Below are positions 45,248 to 54,600 of a stretch of 64,000 nt of DNA, one piece after another (positions within the stretch are counted from its first letter, which is position 1; every line of letters starts with the position of its first letter). The translations under genes were made by a program, and so were the position numbers. The stretch lies in NCBI RefSeq assembly GCF_000002985.6, contig NC_003281.10, positions 868,001 to 932,000 of the forward strand, in the 5' to 3' direction. Source of the DNA: Caenorhabditis elegans (Eukaryota; Nematoda; Chromadorea; Rhabditida; Rhabditidae). The notes under the pieces are model-generated. The model had not been told where the DNA came from. It saw only the letters and a program-made list of their open reading frames with translations, and ran no database searches.

Positions 45248-48200
45248 TCAAATCGTATTAATAGCCAAGTCGAATTGAAGCATCGATAGTTGTGTGGACG
45301 CCTTAGAAAGCTCGCCAGTGATTGTAGAATTCGCCAGATTTTCCATTGTTTTCGAGAAAAATAGCCGAAAAACTTGGCTTGTATCGCCTTGTAGAATCGA
45401 TAAAAGTAGTTGCTGGAGATCAGAAGTTGAGAAATAAGAAGTTACCTGAATTAATAAACTTTTGAGTTTTCATTCAACTCCAAATCTCAGGTCCTGACAG
45501 GGCCTAAATTTTTCTGCTAAAATACATGCCATGACTTTGGTTGACGAATCCTACTTTCTGCGATCATTTTTTGCATTTATTAGGATGGGTCTCACCTTTT
45601 ATTATTTTCAGTTTAGGTCCCTTTTGCAGTGTTTTTTTCCACTTCTACAACTTCAAAGGGGGGTCGCAATTACGGGGAATGACCTCACCACGCGCCATAT
45701 TTCAAAGTTGTAGAAGTGAAAAAAATGCATTGTAATTTACTATAGACCAATGTTTTATCCAACGTCTACGCGTAGTCAACGTGTTCTTATTTTTGTTAGG
45801 GGAAGAGGCTCATTTGGTAGTGTAGTTCCTGTAGAAAAATATTCAGAAACCATGAGATTATGAGAATGCCTACCGTTTCGGCGAGCGAATATCTCGTAGC
45901 GAAGGTACCTAAACCTCTCTTTGCCACATGTTCTCTTACTTTAGCTACCACTATTTTTGCGCCAGAAAGTCTCATGAACTGATGATAGTTATGACGTCAA
46001 TTTCCACCATTCAAACACAAGGACACTTTGGTTACCAAATGCTTACAGTATACTTAAACGTATGAACCTAAACTTTTACGATCGTCTCGAGATGCAATCT
46101 GCTCCGCGAGACCCCTTTCGATTAGTAATTCTACCTTCAAGATCACCAGAGTTAACATATTCCGCGTATTATAATTTTCGTTATAAACACTCCCACCGTC
46201 TGCATATCACTTTGCAACACTGCGTATTTTTTCGTCAAATCAGTCAGCTTCTGTGTCTGAAAACCATTACAGATCCACGTGGACTCCAATAACAGACGAT
46301 TCAGAACTTGCTCAACTTGCATGTAATTCAATCTTGCCGCCATTGTTGCATTGTTCTGAAGTTCCTGACTAAGCTTATAGGTGCACTGAGATTCTCGAGG
46401 CGCCGGAGTCGGAAAAACAAATGGGGGAATAGTTGGCAGATTTTTCTTTAAAAAATGTTTTATTTTTTTACAGCGCACTGAAAACATACCCAAAAGTTTG
46501 GATCTAGAGTTGGTATTTGTAATGGGGGTAGAGTCGGAAGATTCAGATTTTTCTGAAATTTAAAATCGTTTTAAAATTTATAAATTTTTGCACACAAACC
46601 CAAAAGTTTGCATCAAGTGTTGGCCACTGAATAGGCGATATTGTCGGAAAATTCTTCTTAAATTATAAAAAATATGAAAAAGTGTGTCAAATTTTTTCAA
46701 ACTTGCCCAAAAATCTGGATTTATTGTTGGCAAAACGATTGGCGGAATTGTCGGTAAATTATTCTAAAATTATTGTCATTGGGGGTGAAATTACGCCAAA
46801 ATGCTTTTTTTTTTTACTTTTTTTGCTGGGTATTGATGTAAATCTGTTTCAGTGTATCAGTCATGATATTACATTTGAAAATTATTTATTTTTTGACCAC
46901 CTAAAAAAACTTAAAAGGCTTTAGAGAGTTTTCCGTATCGTCCGTTCGCGAAAACGTAATTCTAGGTGCAAAATGTTACATGATGAATCTTGGCTTTTTT
47001 CTGTATAATTAAAAATTTTGAACTTCACGAACGTCATTCACGCGCTTCTCACGCGGCTCTGCCTTCTCTCTTAAACTTATGCATAAATTGAAATGTAAGA
47101 GTTTGCCGAACTAGGCCATTTTTCTACATCAACAAAAATCTCTAAAATCTGACACCTAGGCCACTTTCGTCTGAGATTGTACTCTTAATCATCCACAATT
47201 CCTATAATTTGAACAAAATCTGTATCAATTCCGAACCGGAACTTTTTTTGCCACCTCTAAAAAGTATGGGAAAGTCTGGCTAACTTACCCAAAACATGGG
47301 ATCAATTGTTGGCAAAACGATTGGCGGAATCGTCGGTAAATTCTGCTGTAATTTATTGCGCGAAAACGTTGTAATTTAAGAAAAGACGCCAACTCACCCA
47401 AAAATTCGGATCCAAAGTGGGAAGAGCAATAGGTTCCACAGTTGGAATGTTTTTCTGAAGTTGTATATTTTTAAACCGGGAAATTTGTGAGCTTTTCTAA
47501 CTTTGCACAAAGTTGGAGTGATTCACGGAAAAGGACGTCACTTAAATTTTATAGTGCAAAATGTTCGCAGTGACTTCAAAAAGAGACAGTAACTTAAGCG
47601 GCGAAGTTCAGCTCCTATCTTGGCTGTCACTAAAATTAGTTAAAGTTCCTATATCTACTGTGGATGTGGTTTGTAGTGAACGATTGAAAATGAAAATATT
47701 ATTAGGCCCCAGCATGTGGCATATATTCAAGCAAACTTTTATTTTTTGGAAAATTGAGTTTTATAGTCGTCAGTGTACCGTTCTCCTTTTTCGAAAAAGA
47801 GAAGACACAAAAACGTGTATACTAAAATTGTGATGTAGATTGTCGGCTATAACAAATTGAATTTACTTATTCTTATCCTTGAAATCTGTGGAAATTTTCA
47901 CAATTGTTTGTCACCCCGTTCTTTTTCTATGAAACTGTATTAGCTCGCATCAAGTGGTGTCGGAGTGGGTAATTTTGGTTTGAAAAATACGGGAGTTGAG
48001 ATGCAGAGTTCTCAACAGATTTTGCAACGGGCTGTGCGGCTGATGACTCGGCTGATGAAGACAATCAAGTTTTTCAACGTGTTAGCACTGATCAATTAAA
48101 GAATATTTGTATTTGCAGTATTGGCTGAGTCATGAGCTTCTTATTCTAGAAAAAAGCTTTTTTAAAGTGCACACACCTTGACAAAACAGTCGGCTTTTTG

Positions 48201-48997
48201 AATCAGCCGAGTAACTCGGCTGTCGGCTGTCGGCTGATTGGAAAAACGAGTTTTTCTGGAAGGGGTGTGCACTTTTTTTAAATTTTTTTTCTAGAATTAG
48301 AAGCTCAAGACTCAGCCGATATGGCAAATACAAGTATTCCCTAATTGATAATTGCTAACACGTTGAAAAACGTTGATTTGCTCCATCAGCCGAGTCATCA
48401 GCCGCACAGCCCTAGTGCTCACGTCCCATTTTTTAGGCAGAAAAATTTCCACATTTTTTAGATGAAACCGGCCGGAGTGGGACATTCTGGCACCACGTTA
48501 TCGCATTAATTTGTTTTTTTTTTGAGACTACTTGAATATCCCCATTCAGACAGGGCATGCAGCGTTTTGAAAAGCTTCACAAAACTAAAAGACACCAAAC
48601 GTCTGCAAAAACTCACTTTTGGAGCAATTCCAAGGCCTGAGTTTTCCCGTTTGAATTTTATTGGTATCTTGGTTCAAGTAAGGGGTGACAATGGGTGGAC
48701 CCGCGAGCCTTTTTGAAAGTATACCTGCAGGTCGCGGAAAGCTGCACTTAACATTAAAAAAAACGAGAACGGTCATTTACATAAAATCTCATTTTTTGGA
48801 GGTTTTACCAAAATATCTTCCCAATTGATTGTTGGTATGTTGAACGGATTTTGATTAACCGTGTCATCTTCCATTCCCGCGTCACCTGATATTTTTTGAG
48901 CCGATATCTAGACAGTGTGTAAAAATAAATTAATCACAAAAAATTAAGAACTTACGCAAATGATGGAGATCAATAGAATGAACTGGGAACATATCAT
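45248..48997 (-). CDS. Secreted protein with one-repeat-per-exon PTLDPNFW modules
   Basis: Supported exons: 48997-48956 (signal peptide MICSQFILLISIIC), 48907-48809, then repeat exons 47454-47398, 47345-47289, 46763-46707, 46656-46600 and 46552-46490, a C-terminal domain exon 46445-46197 and a last exon 45445-45248. All junctions are phase 0. Each repeat exon encodes 19 residues (21 in one) of the form KNLPTIPPIVLPTLDPNFW; the first half recurs at the start of the C-terminal domain exon. That domain has few cysteines (QCTYKLSQ, WICNGF) and long amphipathic helices (NYMQVEQVLNRLLLE, LTDLTKKYAVLQSDM). The exon at 46707 ends in a GCAAGT donor. Total about 290 residues. I do not recognise the family; an extracellular or structural role is inferred from the signal peptide. 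A degenerate further repeat may exist near 48620-48740 (PPIVTPYLN) but is not phase-compatible. Confidence 0.75.
45627..45732. mobile_element. Short CAGTG inverted-repeat element, small copy
   Basis: CAGTGTTTTTTTCCACTTCT and its inverted counterpart AGAAGTGAAAAAAATGCATTG enclose a short core, with the inner stem ACTTCTACAACTTCAAA / TTTCAAAGTTGTAGAAGT. It is related to the element at 50162-50327 and lies in the last intron of the repeat-exon gene. Confidence 0.65.
47951..48498. mobile_element. CACGTGGTGTC-family element, copy C, split by an insertion
   Basis: The ends (CAAGTGGTGTCGGAGTGGG and GGGACATTCTGGCACCACG) match the family of copies A and B. The copy is about 160 bp once the 384-bp palindrome at 48029-48412 is set aside. 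It lies in an intron of the repeat-exon gene. Confidence 0.75.
48029..48412. mobile_element. 384-bp foldback element nested in another element
   Basis: Nearly the whole length is a palindrome. It begins GGGCTGTGCGGCTGATGACT and ends AGTCATCAGCCGCACAGCCC. Inner paired segments include TCAACGTGTTAGCA / TGCTAACACGTTGA, AATACAAGTATTC / TATTTGTATT, and AAAGTGCACACACC / GGTGTGCACTTT. The centre carries CGGCTGTCGGCTGTCGGCTG. It encodes nothing and no clear target-site duplication was found. Confidence 0.85.
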
Positions 48998-49492
48998 TTT
49001 TTTCCTTTGTCCAATTTTCTTGTTTCTACCAATTCAATTTTCTATTTTATACTCATTTATGCTTGCAAAAGAATAGCTGAACAAATAATTGAAACAAGGA
49101 TTCATTTTTTGCCGACATTCAGACATTTACTTTTTATAACAAATTGGCGGAAACAATGAAAATGAAGGAAGTAATCAATAAATGGGAGGTAGCCGAGCTA
49201 TGAGCGACATCCTCTGAAGTTGTGAATACGGTGTTTTTTGTAGTAATCTGAAAATTTAAAGTGGTAGAAAAACACATTAAACGAACGTTCTCAATGGAAC
49301 TTTCCATTCACTAGACCACGAGTAACACTGCGTGGAAGATAGTTTTGGTAGGGGTTTTTGACAGATCCAACAGCCTACAGTTTACAAAATATTACATAAA
49401 AAACTGTTCCTGCCATTGGTTGACTGAGTTTTGATGAAAGTGCCGAATTGGTGAATAGGCATTTGGTGTCAGAACAAGATGAACCCAAAATC
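48998..49492. other. Spacer between two secreted-protein genes
   Basis: It holds the promoter side of the repeat-exon gene (short, AT-rich) and the 3' end of the next gene. A minus-strand frame covering 49392-49649 overlaps coding exon 7 of that gene in another frame and is not called. No separate gene is supported. Confidence 0.5.
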
Positions 49493-51392
49493 TTATCTTC
49501 TGAAAAACTGGGACAGTTCTATGAAAACATAACCACTCGTCATACTTGGAGTAGACCCATTCAGAATAATTTGTGAAGCGGAGTAGTATACAAGAACCAG
49601 GTACTCGGATCGGTCTGAATTGAATCTTTGACGTATTAAAATAAAACATTTCTAGAAGCCGTACATGAGTTTTGTTTCGGCATTGAAGTGCTATTGTCCA
49701 AGTAAGCTACAAAACTTGATGACGTTAAATTGACCGTTTGACTTGGCTGGCCGATGATAACGTTATAGTTTAACAAAACAGCAAAGGGTTTGAAAAGAGG
49801 ATCTGAAAAATAACAGCTATTCATTTGAACCAGGGACCATAAATAAACAAACCAATGACTGTAACAATGTGTAAATAACCAGGATTTGCTTGAGCTGAAA
49901 GTGAAATCGATTCAATTGTTCCAGTTAGAAAACTAGGAAAGCTCAACACAACTACTTCATCTCCAACGTGAATCGGTGGGAAGTTTAGCAACGAGCTGGC
50001 CGGAGTAAGGTTAACCTGGAAACTTACTTGTATTGCTTAAGTGCTCAACAATAATAACACTTACAGTTCTGAGCAGTGTATATGGGGCCTGTGAAAGAAT
50101 ACTTGGGACAAAGCTTTTTTCGGAAAACCCTGAAAGTTAGTAAATCACAATAAACATTATATACAGTGTATTTTTTCCACTTTTACGACTTTAAAGGAGG
50201 GAAATGGTCTTGCCACGCTCCCCAAAAATCAATGGGTGGCAAGACCAATGGGTTTCGCGTGGCGGGACCATTTCGTATAAGTGCGTTTTCCCTTAAAGTC
50301 GTAGAATTGGAAAAAAAATACACTGTATGTAGCGGCTGAACCGCCGAAATGAATAGACGGCCCTCCATGCCCGCTTTTTACAATTTTCATTGTCTGTTTC
50401 GATGCTCCTACATCTCAAATCAGTACAAAAAGTTCGGTGATCCCTCCATGTCATAAAGTAAAATATTTTTAAATTAAGAAGCATATCTAAATTTCAAACA
50501 TGAACATATTTTATACTCTGTGCCATCTCTAGTAATATATTTGCGGATCTATACGCTACTTTTTTTTTCGAAAACATCCAGTGTAATACAAATATGCAAT
50601 CAAATCAGAATGAACAATAGAAATCAGCAAATTTCTTTGACAGAACTATTTGAGTGCTACTTTGTTTAAATGAAAACTTCAAACATGACTACTGTACGCC
50701 ATCCCTGCACTTACAATCTCCAACAGTCATTTGACCACTTTCACAACACAAATAAACGGCAGATCCAGTGATGTTATTATTTACACTCCTGAAAGAAACC
50801 AAAAACACTGGTATCACTTTAGACATATCTCACCTGCAAGTAAATCCCGCAGGGCACTCAGAACGAGACTCCGGGGCACACACTTGATAGTCAAATGGTA
50901 TGGTATTGCCAGGACACATTGTTTGAGCTAAGGAACATTCTACAAAATTGAGTTTCATTTGAGACATTTTGAAACCAAATTTCTATTTTTGAAACGCTGA
51001 TTCGTGAAATTTTCACCGTGGACCTTCATTCAATAAAAAATTTGCTGTCGAAATATTTATTGTGTTAATCTGCTTCTACACACCATTTCAGCATTTTTCG
51101 GGAACATATAGAGGAGTATCGTTGGAACGCGGTTTTCAATTGAAAAATTACTGCGGTTCAACTGGTTTATTTATTAAGACTTTTCAAGGCTCTAGAAAGC
51201 TGTAACTTGTTTTGGGGATTTCAAGAAACCCAAGGTATCGTTTTTGATGAACTTTTTTTTTTGGAAAAAACGTTTGGTAATATCACAAAATTTATTTTTA
51301 AATGATTAAAGGATTACTTCGCAGTATGGAATTTTATAATTAAAATGCAAATTACCTGCTTTCAAAGCTAATAGTAGTACAAAAATGATCAT
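49493..51392 (-). CDS. Secreted protein with Cys-rich (Lustrin/EB-like) N-terminal module
   Basis: Seven exons (51392-51356, 50939-50834, 50788-50715, 50129-50065, 50015-49853, 49802-49665, 49614-49493) join with consistent phases to give 234 residues. MIIFVLLLALKA is a signal peptide. Residues ~14-70 form a cysteine module spread over two exons (CPGNTIPFDYQVC, CPAGFTC, AVYLCCESG) of the Lustrin-cystein/EB kind common in nematode extracellular proteins. The rest has no cysteines until a last one, and reads as a beta-rich domain made of VGDEVVVLSF, GYLHIVTV, PFAVLLNYNVIIG and YLVLVYYSASQ. Function unknown; extracellular or cuticle-associated by inference. The last junction uses a GTACGG donor, so the final ~40 residues are less certain. 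Confidence 0.7.
50162..50327. mobile_element. TA-flanked 162-bp terminal-inverted-repeat element
   Basis: Flanking TA dinucleotides enclose CAGTGTATTTTTTCCACTTT and its inverted copy (AATTGGAAAAAAAATACACTG). Inner paired arms are ACGACTTTAAAGG / CCCTTAAAGTCGT and AATGGTCTTGCCACGC / GCGTGGCGGGACCATTT. The CAGTG end and TA duplication are typical of Tc1/mariner-type non-autonomous elements. It lies in an intron of the Cys-rich secreted gene. Confidence 0.85.
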
Positions 51393-51699
51393 GACGCAGT
51401 TGAAATCGAATATCGAGATTTTGTGGGAAGCGGACGAGGTGAGCCATTTAGGGTTGTTTGTTCAGCTTATTTAAAGGGTAGTTTGCAATGAATCGATGAA
51501 AATTTTCAATTATCCTCATTATGAGTCACATTTTAACTGGTTTATTGGGAATACCCGCGAATGAAACTAAAAGTAGATTCAAAAGTATTTCCATATCAGA
51601 AAAAAAAACTGAGGAATCAAGAAGAGGTGACATTTAACAATGATGTAAGTGACAAACAATATACACGATTATGAATTTTTAGTTGAGAAAGTGGAAAAA
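51393..51699. other. Spacer upstream of the Cys-rich secreted gene
   Basis: About 300 AT-rich bases between its start codon and the 3' end of pef-1. No feature is recognised. Confidence 0.5.
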
Positions 51700-54600
51700 T
51701 TAACGTAATAACGGTCGATCAACCAATCTAAAGGCCTCCAGCAACTCGTTCAAATCTATGAAACCGTCTTTATTAAAATCGATAGATTCCGCGATTTGAG
51801 AAATATAGTCGGTTTGTAATGGACGTTTTGTATACTTTCCAAGGACCTGCAACATATATTGCTTATAAAACCAAAGAAAATAAAAAAAGAAAACAAATTC
51901 ATACTTCACATGCATCAATGAACTCCTTCATTGATACTTGACCAGAGTTATCTTTGTCCATAAATCGGAATAATGTTTCCAATGTGCTCTTATGTCGATA
52001 TAATGACTCTACAATATCTTTCTCTTGTGCATGAGTCCCCCCAACTTGAGCAATTCTTCTATCTTCTTTGTACATCACGTACTTTCCGTCTTCGCTGAGA
52101 GTTGCAACTTTTGGTGCTAGTGCTATCCATGGAAGATTTAGTCCTGTGATTCGCTCAACACAATCACTCCATTTTAAGATTGGAAGCTTTCCTGAAAGAA
52201 ACTTTTATTCTAGATACCATATTTCAACTATAGTATTAGTAAGGGACGTTTAGATGCTGAAATACTGGTAGGTATACTTACAAAAGTGTTTAAAAAAAGA
52301 CAACAAAAGAAGCGTAGGATATAATTGGGTGTGCCAATAAGTAAACTGTTTATATTAGAGGAAACAGAGGGTTGGAAACAGAGGGGAGGGGGTGAATTAA
52401 AACAATGTCCTACATTTTTAAAAAAGATTTTTTCAATTTTTCAAGAATAAAAAACGGCTGAATTAAAGTTGAATCCCAGCGCAAATGACTGACGTCATTT
52501 TCAAAATTTTCGCGTTTTCTGGCTAAATTCTTTAGTTTTTTTTTTTCTAAATTTGTTCTTCTATATTTGATTTAAAACACCATTTACCAATTTGTAAAAC
52601 AATTTTCCAAAAAAATATATCAAGAAATATTAAATTGCCGCTTTGTAGGCCAATTTTGAAATTTCCGTCTATTTCTTTCGGGTTATCAAGTTTTCTTCGC
52701 ACAAAAAGGTTCGTAAGTTGACAAGTAGTGTTTTAAATCAAATGAAGAAAATGGGTGAATTTAGCCAGAATACGCGAAAATTTAGAAAATTTTTAATTTT
52801 TTTTAACAGTTATATTCGATCATTAGGGTCTATATTATGTCATTTAAGCCAAAAAAGTGACAGCCAGACAAGATTTAAAGGTAAAATTTAAACGAATATT
52901 AAACGAATAAACGAATACGACCTATTTCCACCCATAGATATGATAAAATAATCTTTCACTTGCTCAAACTAACCTGATTTCTCAATGTCCATAATTTCAA
53001 ACTCCTTCTGTAAATCCGTATGAAATGAGCTAAGCTTCTCTTTTAACTCCTTCACAGCAGACTCTTCCACTACTCCCAGTCTTTCTCTTAATGTCGATTT
53101 CCGGTGTGTTTTACTTGCCATATACTGTACAAAATGCGGCTGCTTCGATTTTCCGATAAATTTGACATAAGCTCCTCGGTTACTTCCTGTTTCATAGTAG
53201 TTTGAAGCAGAAAACACGGTAAGACAAGTGTTATTATGTGAGAACTCGTATCCTTCAAACTTGCATTCATGTGACCTGACTAGTAGTCGGAAACCGTGCT
53301 TTTCAAGGAAAGAAGCCGTGATATCTGCACCAAAGTATGATCCACCACCTCGAAAAACATTGGGCCAACATCCTTTGTTTTGTTTGGGATCACTCCACAT
53401 TATATCCAACATTTGCTTCCATTCATCAACATTCACAGCCGAATTTTCCTTTTCCGATTCCATCCCTTTATTGACAGGAGGCCTGAGTACGGATTGAAAA
53501 CGATGACGAGGGATTTTGTCAAGCTTTGAAACTTCAGTTTGATCGGAGATTCCTCCATGAACAACAAATATATCCCGATCGATGATAGTGGCAATAGGAA
53601 GCCATGAGAAAACATCTTCGAGTAGTCTAGTAATTGGAGTAGACAGATCCTGAAAAGTGGAGACTCATTACATATTTTGAAAATTTCACTAGAAAAGTGA
53701 AATGTTTGACCGGTGCGCTCGCCTGCGCAGCTATGTTATATAAATTCTCAAAATGTATAGTTTTACATCAATTTTTTCATTCAAACAGCTATAAGTTTGC
53801 CTACTATTAGCAATTGTGAAGAACCAATAAAACATCAAGGTTTGGCTGACTTAAAGGTGGAGTAGCGCCAGTGGGGAAAATGCTAAAAACTACTCCAATA
53901 GTGCCAAAATGCCCGAGTATCATAATAAAACTTTTCAAAATTTTTTGGAACAATTTTTAGTTACTGTCAAAAAGTGACAATTCCTCACTATCAGTTTTTG
54001 CCACTCATAATTTTGGAAGCCGACCAAAAAAATGTCTTCCTACATTTTTTATATTTTCATTTGTTTGATTTATTCGTAATTAAAACATTGGAGAGGTCGG
54101 AACACTCGAAATTGCTTTGGATTTCCTAAAAATGTTCATATTTTTATAAATATTGGCAATGTGCCAAAATTTTGACCGGAAATTATGAAAAATCTAAAAA
54201 TTTTTTGGAATGTTTTATTGTTATATTCGGTCATTTTGGATCATTATAAGTGCATTGAGAAAAAATTACCCACTGGCGCTTCACCTTTAACGGATTAAAA
54301 CTAAAAATATAAACTTTTGTATATACATATACCCTATATTCTCTATTAGTCTTGCATGCAAGATTAATTTTCAATCAGCCCATAGGGGTGCAAGACTAAT
54401 AGAGACTGCAAGACTATTAGAAGCTGCAAGACTAATTTTCGATAGCCAAATAATTTTGGAACAGTTATAAACTTTTGTTGAAAACTTAACTTAATACCGT
54501 TTAAGTCATAAAAAATTATTTATTTTCCAATATTTCATGAGCTATTTTATCATTTTCAAGTTCATTTTATCCAAAAAGTTACAAAATTTTTAAAGTTTCC

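Noticed and set aside
48585-48776. Extra repeat exon of the secreted protein (PPIVTPYLN)
   Set aside because: There is a plausible donor, but the only nearby acceptor gives the wrong phase; it may be a decayed repeat.
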